Origin: Gordonia humi
GTDB lineage: Bacteria > Actinomycetota > Actinomycetes > Mycobacteriales > Mycobacteriaceae
Assembly: GCF_014197435.1 (NCBI RefSeq)
Contig: NZ_JACIFP010000001.1
Span: 4,588,001 to 4,652,000, forward strand
Length of the DNA stretch: 64,000 nt
Direction of reading: 5' to 3'
This document shows, piece after piece, positions 1 to 8,540 of this stretch. Position numbers and translations under genes: made by a program. The notes beneath the pieces were generated by a model. That model worked only from the letters and a program-made list of their open reading frames with translations. It was not told the DNA's origin and did no database searches. Numbering within the stretch: position 1 is the first letter of the stretch; each line of letters begins with the position of its first letter.

Positions 1-1395
1 CGCCTCGGTCTCGGTGACCTCCACATCGCGCACGTCGATCTCGACCCCGGCCGCGGGATCGCGGCCGTCCGAAGCCGTACGCAGCACCGCGTTGGTCACG
101 GTGCGGGTCACGTCCCACGGTTCGGTGTCGCCGAACGCCCATTCGCGGGTGGCGCCGGTCGGCTCGCCGAGTCGGCCGGCGAGATCCGTGCGACGGTCCC
201 CGCCCCGCGAGGACAGCTGCGCGGCGACGTCGCGCAGGATCGCCTGCCCGAGTCGTCGCATCGCCTTGGGGCTGAGTTTGAGGCTGCCGTCGGGGTCGCG
301 GCGGAAGAAGCCCTGATCGCGCAGGGCCTTCTCCAACTCCGACAGGGTGCGGGCGTCGACGGCCGCCTCGTCGCCGAGTTGGCGGGCGAGGGCGTCGAGG
401 TCGATGTCCTCCATCTGCGCGCCCGCGTACCCCTGCGACAGTTGCTCGGCGAGTTCTTCGAGTTCGGCGATGTCGCGCAGTGCGGCGGCGCCCTGGCCCA
501 TGCCCATCGGATCGTCGCCGGAGAACTCCTGGGAACCGCTCCAGTTCAGATCGGGGCGGGCCTGCCGCAGCGCGTCGTCCATCCGCCCGAGAGCGTTCAT
601 CAGCTCGGGCGAACCGAACGCCTGCTGCGAGAGCTCGGCCAGTTCGGCCTGCTGCTCGGGTGTGAGCGAGTTGAAGAACTGCTGCGCGGCCGCCGACCGG
701 CGTGCCAGCGCGTCGATCAGTTCGTCGATGTTCTCCGGACCCTCGGGAAAGAACTCCCCGTGCTTGTCCATGAACTCGTCGAAGTCGGCCTGCGAGTCCT
801 GTCCGGCATTGTGCTTGTCGAGCAGTTCGTTGAGGTCGCCGAGCATGTCCGCGATCCGCTGCCGGTCCTGCTCGGTCGCCCCTTCGAGGGCCTCCTTCAT
901 CCCGGAGAAGCGCTGCTCCAACGCCTCCCGTCCGAGGAGGTCGGAGATCTTCTCGTAATCGGCGCGTGCCTGCGGGCTGCGCCAGTCGTAGTCGGAGAGT
1001 TCGCGGACGGCCTGTGCGGTGGACGCGGGCAGACTGCCGATCTGCATCTCGGCGAAGCGGGCGTCGTCGTCGAGGTCACGGGCGAGTTGCTTGCGCTCGC
1101 TCAGCACCGCGGAGTCGAGGAGTTCGCGGATCTCGTCGAACGTGCCGTCGAGATTCCGGTTCCGCAGCAGTTCCCGCCGACGGCGGTTCGCCTCCTCGGC
1201 GAGCCGGTCCAGACCGCGCGTCGACGAGCCACCTCGCCGCAGGAACTCGCGCATCGCACGCTCGGGTGACACGCCCTCCATGACGTCGTCGCCGATCGCC
1301 TTCAACGCCTCCCGCAGGTCGACGGGCGGCGCGAGCGGATCCGGCCCGCCGGTGTAGCGGCGGTACCGGGATCGATGGAATCGGTTACGCGCCAT
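1..1395 (-). CDS. vWA-type partner protein of AAA+ ATPase, N-terminal part only
   Basis: The first 465 codons of a protein that runs off the left edge. Its ATG overlaps the stop of the upstream AAA+ gene by 11 bases, so the two are translationally coupled. The visible part is highly charged and looks helical, with many Asp/Glu/Arg/Ala-rich stretches. It shows no catalytic motif. The DxSxS metal site of a von Willebrand factor A domain is not in the visible part and would have to lie in the missing C-terminus. The call therefore rests on context: a MoxR/ChlI-like AAA+ ATPase followed by a vWA protein is a standard pair, and M. tuberculosis Rv0958-Rv0959 occupies the same place near purH. Such pairs act as chaperone or metal-insertion machines; the client here is unknown. 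Confidence 0.7.
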   Translation of the reverse strand, partial: MARNRFHRSRYRRYTGGPDPLAPPVDLREALKAIGDDVMEGVSPERAMREFLRRGGSSTRGLDRLAEEANRRRRELLRNRNLDGTFDEIRELLDSAVLSERKQLARDLDDDARFAEMQIGSLPASTAQAVRELSDYDWRSPQARADYEKISDLLGREALEQRFSGMKEALEGATEQDRQRIADMLGDLNELLDKHNAGQDSQADFDEFMDKHGEFFPEGPENIDELIDALARRSAAAQQFFNSLTPEQQAELAELSQQAFGSPELMNALGRMDDALRQARPDLNWSGSQEFSGDDPMGMGQGAAALRDIAELEELAEQLSQGYAGAQMEDIDLDALARQLGDEAAVDARTLSELEKALRDQGFFRRDPDGSLKLSPKAMRRLGQAILRDVAAQLSSRGGDRRTDLAGRLGEPTGATREWAFGDTEPWDVTRTVTNAVLRTASDGRDPAAGVEIDVRDVEVTETEA

Positions 1396-2839
1396 CAGCT
1401 TCGAGCTCGTCGTCGACGACGGCCACCGAGTAGGTGGTGCGTCCGTAGTCGTCCTCGTCCTTGCCGATCCGACGGGCCAGGTACAGGCCCTCCAGAGCGA
1501 GTTCGAGAGCGCTGGCGCGTTCGGCCGGTTCCAGTGCGTCGAGGCGACCCGCGATCTCGTCGACCACCTTCATCACCGCGGCGTCGTCACCGATCGCGTC
1601 GATGACCTCGGCGGCGGGCACCCGATCGCCGGTGAGCACCGGCTGACCGTTCTCGAGGGCGGTGACCAGCGGGCGCATGTCCACTCCCCCGAGATGTGCG
1701 CGGACGACGTCGGCCACCGACTTGCGAAGCAGGTAGTCGAGGATCTCCAGTTCGCGGCCCTCTTCGCCCGACTCGAACTCGATCTTGCCGCGCAGCACCT
1801 CGATGACCGACTGCAGGTCCACCGGGCGGGCGACGGGCAACTCCTCCCCGGTCACCGCCGACCGGTGCAGGGCCGCCGCGGCGACGGTCTCGGCGGCCGC
1901 GATCGAGAAGCGCGCCGAGACACCGGACCGCTGGTCGATCGAGGGATGCTCGCGGGCGTAGCGCGTGAAGCGGGCGAGCGCTTCGACCAGATAGGTCGGG
2001 ACGCTCGCGACGAGGTCGGCCTCCTGCTCCACGACGTCGATCTCATCGTCCAGGTCGAGCGGGTAGTGCGTACGGATCTCGGCGCCGAACCGGTCCTTGA
2101 GCGGCGTGATGATGCGACCGCGGTTCGTGTAGTCCTCCGGGTTGGCGCTGGCGGTGACGATGACGTCGAGCGGCAGTCGCAGGCTGTACCCGCGGACCTG
2201 GACGTCACGCTCCTCCATCACGTTGAGCATCGACACCTGGATGCGCTCGGCGAGGTCGGGCAGCTCGTTGATCGCGATGATGCCGCGGTGCGAACGCGGG
2301 ATCAGCCCGAAGTGAATGGTCTCCGGATCGCCCAGACTGCGTCCCTCGGCGACCTTCATCGGATCGATGTCGCCGACGAGGTCGGCCACCGACGTGTCCG
2401 GGGTCGCCAGCTTCTCCCGGTACCGTTCGGTGCGGTGACGCCACTCGATCGGCAGGTCGTCGCCGAGTTCCTCGGCGCGCCGGATCGACTCCGGCAGGAT
2501 CGGCGTGAAGGGATGCTCGTCGAGGTCGGAGCCGGCGATGACCGGCGTCCACTCGTCGAGCAGCCCCGACAGGGTGCGAAGCAGGCGGGTCTTGCCCTGC
2601 CCGCGCTCGCCGAGCATGACGACGTCGTGCCCGGCGATGAGCGCGCGTTCGAGCTGCGGGATCACCGTGTCGTCGAAACCGAGGACGCCCGGCCACGGGT
2701 CGTCGCCGGAACGGAGGGCCGCCAGCAGGTTGTGCCGGATCTCGTCGCGCACACTGCGTTCGACGTGATCGGACGCACGGAGCTCGCCGACGGTACTGAT
2801 CTGGGGCGCTTGGGTGGATTGATCTGCCACGTGTTCCAC
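1385..2839 (-). CDS. MoxR/magnesium-chelatase-like AAA+ ATPase
   Basis: A 484-residue AAA+ protein, homologue of M. tuberculosis Rv0958. Walker A is GERGQGKT at residues 77-84. The Walker B region is GIIAINELPDL at about 186-196, with Asn-Glu where most AAA+ proteins have Asp-Glu; as I recall, this is normal in this subfamily. Sensor-1 SAN is at 231-233, followed by a conserved stretch around the RGRIITPLKDRFG segment. The C-terminal half (about 290-484) is helical and acidic. It is cotranscribed with the downstream vWA gene (11-base overlap) and probably works with it as a two-part chaperone; the substrate is unknown. The start is GTG at 2839 with GGGG about 6 bases upstream; GTG at 2830 is an equally possible start. 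Confidence 0.88.
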   Translation of the reverse strand: MEHVADQSTQAPQISTVGELRASDHVERSVRDEIRHNLLAALRSGDDPWPGVLGFDDTVIPQLERALIAGHDVVMLGERGQGKTRLLRTLSGLLDEWTPVIAGSDLDEHPFTPILPESIRRAEELGDDLPIEWRHRTERYREKLATPDTSVADLVGDIDPMKVAEGRSLGDPETIHFGLIPRSHRGIIAINELPDLAERIQVSMLNVMEERDVQVRGYSLRLPLDVIVTASANPEDYTNRGRIITPLKDRFGAEIRTHYPLDLDDEIDVVEQEADLVASVPTYLVEALARFTRYAREHPSIDQRSGVSARFSIAAAETVAAAALHRSAVTGEELPVARPVDLQSVIEVLRGKIEFESGEEGRELEILDYLLRKSVADVVRAHLGGVDMRPLVTALENGQPVLTGDRVPAAEVIDAIGDDAAVMKVVDEIAGRLDALEPAERASALELALEGLYLARRIGKDEDDYGRTTYSVAVVDDELEADGA

Positions 2840-2887
2840 GCTACCCCGAGAATCCAGATGCGCTACGAGACAACGGGTATTCCCTGT

Positions 2888-3796
2888 TCACGACTCCTGT
2901 TCGACGAACGGTTCGACGACGCCCTGCGGTCCGGTAGGCCGGTCGCCGCGCAGGGTGACACGGTGCATCACACGCCGCTGCGTGTAGTCGCGGTTCGCGT
3001 AGTGCGCGGTGCTCCGGTTGTCCCACAGCACCACGTCGCCGAGGCTCCACCGGTGTCGCACGATGTGCTCCGGTTTCGTCAGGTGCGCGTAGAACGCGTC
3101 GAGGAGTCCACGACTCTCGGCGTCGGACACCCCCTCGATGTACGCGGTGAATCCCGGGTTGACGAACAGCGACTTGCGACCGGTCTCCGGATGGATGCGC
3201 ACGACCGGCTGGCGGACCGGCGTCAGTCGTGTCACCTCCTGGCCGTCCCAGACGTTCCCGCGGCCCGCGCGACGCTGCTGCAGGTAGTACCCGAACTCGC
3301 GTTCGCCGTCGTGCACGGCCACGAGTTCGTCGGCCAGGCGCTGCATCGGTGCCGACAGCGAGGCGTACGCGGCCGCGGCATCGGCCCAGTTCGTGTCGCC
3401 ACCGAGGTCGGGCAGCACCAGCGGCCGGAGAATCGACGCGGCGGGCGGGCGCGGCATGAACGTCACGTCGGTGTGCCAGACGTCGGCGAACCCGTTGTCG
3501 CTGCTGTCGAGGGCGTACACCTCGTCGGGCACGTCGCCGCTGTCCCACACCGGGTGGCCGACGGTGAGGTCGCCGAGTCGGGCGGCGAACTCGACGTGCT
3601 CGGCGTCGGTGAGGTCCTGGCCGCGCAGGACCAGCACCTTGTAGTCGGCGAGAGCGACGCGCAGCGCGGCGATCTGTGCGTCGGAGGCGGACGCGACGTC
3701 GAATCCGGAGATCGTGGCACCGTGCGTCGGGCCGATCTGCGCCAGGTCGAACTCGACTCCGGCGGTGACGACGGCACGGTCGATGAATGTGGTCAT
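2888..3796 (-). CDS. TauD/TfdA-family Fe(II)/2-oxoglutarate dioxygenase
   Basis: A 302-residue member of the taurine/2,4-D dioxygenase family. The iron ligands are visible as H108-x-D110 in WHTDVTF and H265 in the TAHY segment. R279 (MHRVTL) is the expected 2-oxoglutarate carboxylate anchor. The GGDTNW segment (about 132-137) is the family's conserved loop. Family members oxidise taurine, alkyl sulfates or sulfonates, or aryloxyacetates, releasing sulfite or a phenol; the substrate cannot be read from the sequence. It stands alone, with 92 bases to the TSUP-independent AAA+ operon and a 196-base upstream region. A TSUP-type exporter gene lies 5 kb away and could be functionally linked (sulfite export) but is in another operon. 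Confidence 0.88.
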   Translation of the reverse strand: MTTFIDRAVVTAGVEFDLAQIGPTHGATISGFDVASASDAQIAALRVALADYKVLVLRGQDLTDAEHVEFAARLGDLTVGHPVWDSGDVPDEVYALDSSDNGFADVWHTDVTFMPRPPAASILRPLVLPDLGGDTNWADAAAAYASLSAPMQRLADELVAVHDGEREFGYYLQQRRAGRGNVWDGQEVTRLTPVRQPVVRIHPETGRKSLFVNPGFTAYIEGVSDAESRGLLDAFYAHLTKPEHIVRHRWSLGDVVLWDNRSTAHYANRDYTQRRVMHRVTLRGDRPTGPQGVVEPFVEQES

Positions 3797-3992
3797 GACT
3801 TCGACGATGTCGCACCGAGCTCACCCGGTGAAGGGTTTCGCCCCGCGTGAGTTCAATTGACGAACATCGGGTCTCGGCCGGTGAGCGGCGGACCCACAGC
3901 AATGGTCCGTTCTCACGAGTCGACGAATTCAGCGAACGGCACATCGCGACACGGGACGCGACAGACGCTCTGCGCGGAACTGCGGCCGCACC

Positions 3993-4556
3993 TCAGAAGT
4001 TCGGATCGCGACCGATGAACGCCGCCAGCGCGACGACGGGGTCGGCGTCGCCGGGAACCGCATGCGCCGGACCGTATTGACCGGAGGATCGCAGGACGCC
4101 CTCCATCTGGCGCAGCCCGTCCAGGAGCACGGTCGCGAACTCGGGATCGAGATCGGGGCGCCTGGCACCCGCCCGTGCGAGATCCCACGTGTGCATGAAC
4201 ACGTCGGCGGTGTAGATCCGATCGATCGTCGATTCGAGCGATGAGGTGCCGAGGTACGGGTGGGTGAACTCACGGTCGGCGTCGTCGGCGTCGAACAGCT
4301 CCTGGACGGCCGCAGCATGCTCGGTCCATGCCGTCGTCGGAGCCTCGTCGACCGACGTGACCGACCGGAGAGCGACGCCGCCGGCCGCCAGGAACTCGGG
4401 CAGCCATCCGGTCAGGTGCCCGACGACGTCGCGGGCCGTCCATTCCGGGACCGGACTGCGCGCACTCCAGTCCGCGGTCGCGGCGACCTGCTCGGCGAAT
4501 CCGGAAGCGACGATCCGATGGCGCTCGGCGGGCGTCGCCTCGGTCAGCGCACTCAT
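3993..4556 (-). CDS. Mycothiol-dependent maleylpyruvate-isomerase-fold (DinB-like) protein
   Basis: 187 residues. A TIGR03086/MDMPI-type fold is suggested by the WTARDVVGHLTGW segment (H47) and the DVFMHTWDLARA segment (H122), the histidines that coordinate metal in DinB-like mycothiol S-transferases. Family members are metal-dependent mycothiol transferases or isomerases, and most have unknown substrates. It is the third gene of an ArsR-SRPBCC-MDMPI operon; its ATG overlaps the stop of the SRPBCC gene by 4 bases (ATGA), which fixes the start at 4556. Longer in-frame extensions upstream run through the SRPBCC gene in another frame and are not credible. Possibly involved in a thiol-dependent stress or detoxification response controlled by the ArsR protein. 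Confidence 0.82.
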   Translation of the reverse strand: MSALTEATPAERHRIVASGFAEQVAATADWSARSPVPEWTARDVVGHLTGWLPEFLAAGGVALRSVTSVDEAPTTAWTEHAAAVQELFDADDADREFTHPYLGTSSLESTIDRIYTADVFMHTWDLARAGARRPDLDPEFATVLLDGLRQMEGVLRSSGQYGPAHAVPGDADPVVALAAFIGRDPNF

Positions 4557-5035
4557 CGGCCCTCGTCCGCGAGCAGCGCGTCGAGCTTGACGTACCCCTG
4601 GTCGACGCCGACCTCCATCCCTGATGCCAGCCAGGCGTCGCGTCCTTCCATGCTGTCGACGAGCGACTGCGCGTGCAACCGCGTCCGGCCGTCGCCGAGA
4701 TCCTCGAATCGCAGGGTCTCGAGCGAGACGTCGTCGGGCATTCCCTCGAACGTGAAGGTCTGGACGATGACGTCGTCGCCGATGGTGTGGAAGCAGCCGC
4801 GGAAGCCGTACTCCTCGCCGTCGCGGCCCGCGACGTACCGCCACTCGCCGCCGTTACGAGCGTCCCAGGTGACGATGCGATTGGTCATGCCGTCGGGGCC
4901 CACCCAGCGGGAGAACAGCTCGGGATGGGTGTGCGCCCGCATGAGTTGGGCGGGAGTCGCCGCGAAGTCTCGAGTGATGCGGACGAGCGGAAGGGTCGGG
5001 TCGGCGTCGATCGACGCCTGCGGGTGTGCGTTCAT
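4553..5035 (-). CDS. SRPBCC/AHSA1-family protein
   Basis: 160 residues of the START-like AHSA1 (activator of Hsp90 ATPase homologue) type, with the typical RDFAATPAQL start, the THPELFSRWVGP segment and the C-terminal VDQGYVKLDALL helix. These small helix-grip proteins bind hydrophobic ligands; this subtype is very often paired with an ArsR regulator, as here. The ATG at 5035 overlaps the ArsR stop (ATGA), and its own stop overlaps the next start, so the three genes are translationally coupled. No enzyme activity can be inferred. Confidence 0.87.
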   Translation of the reverse strand: MNAHPQASIDADPTLPLVRITRDFAATPAQLMRAHTHPELFSRWVGPDGMTNRIVTWDARNGGEWRYVAGRDGEEYGFRGCFHTIGDDVIVQTFTFEGMPDDVSLETLRFEDLGDGRTRLHAQSLVDSMEGRDAWLASGMEVGVDQGYVKLDALLADEGR

Positions 5036-5391
5036 GATGCGTCCTCCTCGGGACGGGACGTGCGGGGTGATTCGTTCATCTCGGCGAGCACCGCGTCGAG
5101 CCGCTGGTATCTCGCCTCCGCCTGCCGCCGATAGCGTTCGATCCATTTCGTCATCAGATCGAACACCTCCGCGTCCAGGTGGACGGGGCGACGCTGGGCG
5201 TCGCGAGTACGTGTCACCAGACCGGCGTCCTCGAGCACTCGGATGTGCTTGGACACCGCCTGAAGACTCACGTCGTACGGCTGCGCCAACTCGTTGACGG
5301 TGGCGTCGGCCGCACTCAACCGGGCGATGATGTCGCGCCGCGTCGGATCGGCCAGGGCCGAGAAGACTTGCGACAACTGATCGTCGGACAT
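5032..5391 (-). CDS. ArsR-family transcriptional regulator
   Basis: A 119-residue winged-helix repressor. The LADPTRRDIIARL segment (about 14-26) and the recognition helix VSLQAVSKHIRVLEDAGLV (about 41-59) are classic ArsR/SmtB. No cysteine cluster for metal sensing is present, so it belongs to the non-metal subgroup usually found with SRPBCC proteins. It is first in the three-gene operon. A perfect inverted repeat 14 bases upstream of its start (5405-5426) is a strong candidate for its own operator, so autorepression is likely. Confidence 0.92.
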   Translation of the reverse strand: MSDDQLSQVFSALADPTRRDIIARLSAADATVNELAQPYDVSLQAVSKHIRVLEDAGLVTRTRDAQRRPVHLDAEVFDLMTKWIERYRRQAEARYQRLDAVLAEMNESPRTSRPEEDAS

Positions 5392-5404
5392 CGCGTCGAC
5401 TCCT

Positions 5405-5426
5405 TATTCAACTCGCCGGTTGAATA
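5405..5426. promoter_or_regulatory. Candidate ArsR operator
   Basis: A perfect 8-base inverted repeat, TATTCAAC and GTTGAATA, separated by 6 bases, directly upstream of the ArsR gene. The ATTCAA-n-TTGAAT symmetry is the ArsR/SmtB operator type. The sequence TTGAATACAAG at 5420-5430 recurs exactly at 5466-5476, so a second, weaker half-site lies 46 bases upstream. Confidence 0.6.
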
Positions 5427-5496
5427 CAAGTAGACGCTTGCAGACCGGATTTGTCAACCGATCAATTGAATACAAGCCTCGAGGGCCGTGACGCCC

Positions 5497-5892
5497 CTAC
5501 GAATGCACGCCCGACACGTAGAACCAGCGCCCGTCGACGCGTGCGAAAGTGCTCCGTTCATGCAGATCGCCACGACCGTCGGCGTCACGGTAGACGGCGG
5601 TGAACTCCACGACGCCGCTGTCGTGGAACGGCGAGCCGTCGACGACGTCGTCGATGCTCAGATGCAGCCAGCGCGTCCCCGGGTCGATCGCGCAGCCGTC
5701 CGGCCGCGTGTTCGGATGCCAGGACGCCAGCAGATACGGTTCGTCGCCGACGGCGAACGCGGTGAATCTGCTGCGCATCAGGGCCTCCGCCGTCGGCGCC
5801 GCCGCCCCGCCGAGATACCGGCCACAGCAGGCGTCGAGCGTCTCTCCGCTTCCACACGGGCATCGCTTATCCACCCGCCCAGAATCGCACAC
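5497..5892 (-). CDS. YchJ-family (UPF0225) SEC-C motif protein
   Basis: 131 residues from the outermost GTG. The N-terminal CPCGSG...CCG motif (about residues 12-24) is a SEC-C zinc-binding motif. It is followed by the NTF2-like YchJ domain with the ALMRSRFTAFAVGDEPYLLAS signature. Function unknown in general; YchJ proteins are widespread single-copy genes. An inner GTG at 5874 (VDKRCPCG) would give 125 residues and is just as likely, because neither start has a well-spaced ribosome site. The gene is divergent from the GntR/ABC operon. Confidence 0.87.
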   Translation of the reverse strand: MCDSGRVDKRCPCGSGETLDACCGRYLGGAAAPTAEALMRSRFTAFAVGDEPYLLASWHPNTRPDGCAIDPGTRWLHLSIDDVVDGSPFHDSGVVEFTAVYRDADGRGDLHERSTFARVDGRWFYVSGVHS

Positions 5893-5895
5893 CCC

Positions 5896-5946
5896 TTGAC
5901 ATATCCTCCGAACAGCTGCATGGTTAGTTAGTCAAGTAACTAACCA
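5896..5946 (+). promoter_or_regulatory. GntR-ABC operon promoter with palindromic operator
   Basis: TTGACA at 5896-5901 is a consensus -35. Downstream, 5921-5946 is a perfect 10-base inverted repeat (TGGTTAGTTA and TAACTAACCA around GTCAAG) that covers the region where the -10 and start site must lie. This fits a GntR/YtrA-type operator that blocks transcription until the repressor is released. Confidence 0.65.
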
Positions 5947-5964
5947 GAGAACAGGGAGGTGTGC

Positions 5965-6348
5965 ATGATCGACGACGGCAGACCCCTCTTCCATCAGATC
6001 GCAGACACCGTGTCGGACTCGATCATCGACGGCAGCCTCGACGAGGAGTCCCGAGCACCGTCGACCAACGAGTTGGCCGCGTTCTACCGAATCAATCCGG
6101 CGACAGCAGCGAAAGGCGTGAACATGCTGGTCGACAAGGGAGTCCTCTACAAACGACGCGGCGTCGGCATGTTCGTGGCGACCGGCGCCCGCGACCTGCT
6201 CCGGCGCGAACGACAGCAGGCGTTCGCCGACCGCTTCATCGAACCCCTGCTGTCCGAGGCCGACCGTCTGGGCCTGGCGCCCGACGACCTCGTCGCCCTC
6301 ATTCTCGACCGTTCGGCCCACCACTCCCCGGAAGGAGACCCCCGATGA
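5965..6348 (+). CDS. GntR-family (YtrA subfamily) repressor
   Basis: 127 residues. The N-terminal winged helix contains the PLFHQIADTVSDSIIDGSL and STNELAAFYRINPATAAKGVNMLVDKGVL signatures; the C-terminus is short (about 55 residues) with no large effector domain, as in YtrA-type regulators that control ABC exporters. The ATG at 5965 is preceded by AGGGAGG with 5 bases spacing, so it is preferred over the GTG at 5959, which lies inside that ribosome site. The stop overlaps the start of the ABC ATPase gene by 4 bases. Probably autoregulated through the palindrome at 5921-5946. Confidence 0.92.
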   Translation: MIDDGRPLFHQIADTVSDSIIDGSLDEESRAPSTNELAAFYRINPATAAKGVNMLVDKGVLYKRRGVGMFVATGARDLLRRERQQAFADRFIEPLLSEADRLGLAPDDLVALILDRSAHHSPEGDPR

Positions 6349-7247
6349 CCAGTACAGGCACCAGTGCCGTCAGCGCCCGCGGCCTGACCAAGACCTACGG
6401 CGACGTCGTCGCCCTCGACTCCGTCGACTTCGACATCCCGGAGAACACGATCTGCGGACTCTTCGGCCGCAACGGAGCGGGCAAGACGACGCTCATGTCG
6501 ATCCTGACCGCACAGAACTTCGCGACCTCCGGCCACGCCTGGATCTACGGCGAGGAGCCGTACGAGAACGCCCGTGCGCTGAGCCGCGTGTGCTTCGTCC
6601 GGGAGAGCCAGAAGTACCCGGACGACTCGCGACCGTTCCGCGCGTTCGCCGCGGCGAAGCTGTTCTTCCCCCACTGGGACGACGAGTTCGCGCAGCGCCT
6701 CATCACCGAGTTCCGCCTGCCGATGAAGACCAGGATCAAGAAGCTCTCGCGCGGACAGCTGTCCGCGGTGGGCGTGATCATCGGACTGGCGTCTCGCGCC
6801 GAGATCACATTCTTCGACGAGCCGTATCTCGGCCTCGACGCGGTCGCCCGACAGATCTTCTACGACCGACTGCTCGCCGACTACGCCGAGCATCCGCGCA
6901 CCATCGTCCTGTCGAGCCATCTGATCGACGAGATCTCCGATCTCATCGAGCGCGTCCTGGTGGTCGACGACGGCGCACTCGTCCTCGACGAGGACGCCGA
7001 CGCCCTCCGCTGCCGCGCGGTGACCGTCGTCGGCCCGGCGCCGGCGGTCGACGAGTTCATCGTCGGCCGTGAGGAGCTCCACCGCGAGACCCTCGGGCCG
7101 GTCGCATCGTCGACGGTCCTCGGCACCCTCACCGACGACGACCGCCGCCGCCTCGACGCCCTGCGGCTGACCACGTCGACGGTGTCGCTGCAAGAACTGA
7201 TCGTCCGATTCACCCAGCACTCCGAGCAGACAGGAGCAACCCGATGA
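6345..7247 (+). CDS. ABC transporter ATP-binding protein
   Basis: 300 residues. Walker A GRNGAGKTT at 41-49, ABC signature LSRGQ at 134-138 (variant of LSGGQ), Walker B ITFFDEP at 154-160 and switch H192. The C-terminal about 80 residues are an extra regulatory region typical of exporter ATPases of the YtrB/BcrA kind. It pairs with the membrane protein encoded next, with a 4-base overlap on each side, and is controlled by the adjacent GntR repressor. Such systems commonly respond to cell-envelope or antibiotic stress; the substrate is unknown. Confidence 0.93.
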   Translation: MTSTGTSAVSARGLTKTYGDVVALDSVDFDIPENTICGLFGRNGAGKTTLMSILTAQNFATSGHAWIYGEEPYENARALSRVCFVRESQKYPDDSRPFRAFAAAKLFFPHWDDEFAQRLITEFRLPMKTRIKKLSRGQLSAVGVIIGLASRAEITFFDEPYLGLDAVARQIFYDRLLADYAEHPRTIVLSSHLIDEISDLIERVLVVDDGALVLDEDADALRCRAVTVVGPAPAVDEFIVGREELHRETLGPVASSTVLGTLTDDDRRRLDALRLTTSTVSLQELIVRFTQHSEQTGATR

Positions 7248-7984
7248 CCACCACTCTCGCCCCCACGCGCACCTCGTCGCCGAACCGCATCGGCAAGGTG
7301 GTGCGGATGCAGCTGCTGAACAAGCAGACCTTCGTGTACCTCCCGCTCACCATCCTAGGCTCGGCGTTCGCGATCAGCCTGATGATCTACGGCATCATCA
7401 CGCTCGCCGTGGACGACGGCTCCACCGAACCCATGTACGGCGGCGGCTCGCAGGCACCGCTCTGGTACTTCCTGGCGGTGGGGATTCAGGCGTTGGCGTT
7501 CTCATTCCCGTTCTCCCAGGCCATGAGCATCACCCGCCGCGAGTTCTACCTCGGCACCTACGCGACGGCCGTCATCACCTCGGCGGTCCTGTCCGTGACG
7601 TTCCTCATCGGCGGACTGATCGAACGCGCCACCGACGGGTGGGGATTCAACGGCTACTTCTTCTACCTGCCGTGGATCTGGGACCAGACGCCTGCCGTCG
7701 CGTTCCTGCTGTACTTCACCATCGCGATGTTCGCGTTCTCGATCGGATTCTGGGGCGCGACGATCTTCAAGCGCTTCGGTACAGCGTGGCTGATCGCGAC
7801 GGGGGTAGCGCTCGTGCTGGTGATCGTCCTGGTGTGCTTCCTGGTCACCGTCTTCGACGGCTGGCCCGCCTTCGGCCGCTGGATCGTCGACCTGCGACCG
7901 ATCAGCCTGGTCGGGATCGTCTTCGCGCTCGATCTGATCTTCGCGGGGACGTCCTATCTGACGCTGCGCCGCGCGACGCCGTAG
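7244..7984 (+). CDS. ABC transporter permease
   Basis: 246 residues with six predicted membrane segments (roughly 33-55, 72-95, 105-125, 145-168, 178-203 and 217-240). It starts in an ATGA overlap with the ATPase gene. No periplasmic binding protein is encoded, so the pair is most likely an exporter. The sequence between segments 3 and 4 is short and rich in Gly, Phe and Trp. Substrate unknown. Confidence 0.88.
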   Translation: MTTTLAPTRTSSPNRIGKVVRMQLLNKQTFVYLPLTILGSAFAISLMIYGIITLAVDDGSTEPMYGGGSQAPLWYFLAVGIQALAFSFPFSQAMSITRREFYLGTYATAVITSAVLSVTFLIGGLIERATDGWGFNGYFFYLPWIWDQTPAVAFLLYFTIAMFAFSIGFWGATIFKRFGTAWLIATGVALVLVIVLVCFLVTVFDGWPAFGRWIVDLRPISLVGIVFALDLIFAGTSYLTLRRATP

Positions 7985-8024
7985 CCTCGACGCAGACGTC
8001 CGCATCCCGAACGAAAGGCCCGTC

Positions 8025-8507
8025 ATGACCGACGAACGCATCGAAGTGACCCGGGACGTCCCCGCGCCGCCCGCCGAGATCTTCGACGTCCTCCGCCGCC
8101 CGTACGGCCACATCGCGATCGACGCGTCCGGGATGCTGCAGTCCGCCACCGGCGACGCCGTCGCACAGGTCGGCGACTCGTTCGTCGTTCACATGGACCG
8201 CGAATCACTCGGCGACGTGGACCTCGGCAAATACGACGTCGAAGTGAAGATCACCGCATACGCGCCCGACCGGGAGATCGCCTGGACGATCTTCGGCACC
8301 ATCGAGCCGCCGATCGGACACGTCTACGGGTACCGCCTGGACCCGATCGCGAACGGAACGCGAGTCACCTCGTACTACGACTGGTCCGACGCCCACCCGA
8401 AGTGGAAGCCGATCTTCCCGGTGATCAGCGAGTCGTCGTTGAAGGCCACGCTCGGCATCCTCGAACGCGCGGTGCGTCTGGGCTATCCGGATCCCACGCG
8501 GGGCTGA
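8025..8507 (+). CDS. SRPBCC-family (polyketide cyclase-like) protein
   Basis: 160 residues of the helix-grip START fold: an N-terminal IEVTRDVPAPPAEIFDVLRRP segment, a central HVYGYRLDPIANGTRVTSYYDWSDA strand pair and a C-terminal long helix. It binds a hydrophobic ligand in this fold; function unknown. It lies 40 bases after the ABC permease on the same strand and may be part of that transcript. It converges with the TSUP gene. Confidence 0.85.
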   Translation: MTDERIEVTRDVPAPPAEIFDVLRRPYGHIAIDASGMLQSATGDAVAQVGDSFVVHMDRESLGDVDLGKYDVEVKITAYAPDREIAWTIFGTIEPPIGHVYGYRLDPIANGTRVTSYYDWSDAHPKWKPIFPVISESSLKATLGILERAVRLGYPDPTRG

Positions 8508-8540
8508 ATCCGGGTCGGCCCGTCCGGCACCCGAACGACG

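Noticed and set aside
1..2800. Long open frames on the plus strand opposite the vWA and AAA+ genes
   Set aside because: They are antisense by-products of high-GC codon use; they lack recognisable domains and good ribosome sites, whereas the minus-strand genes have clear motifs. The same applies opposite purH, perM, fadD/citE, accA1/accD1, sucCD and pcrA.
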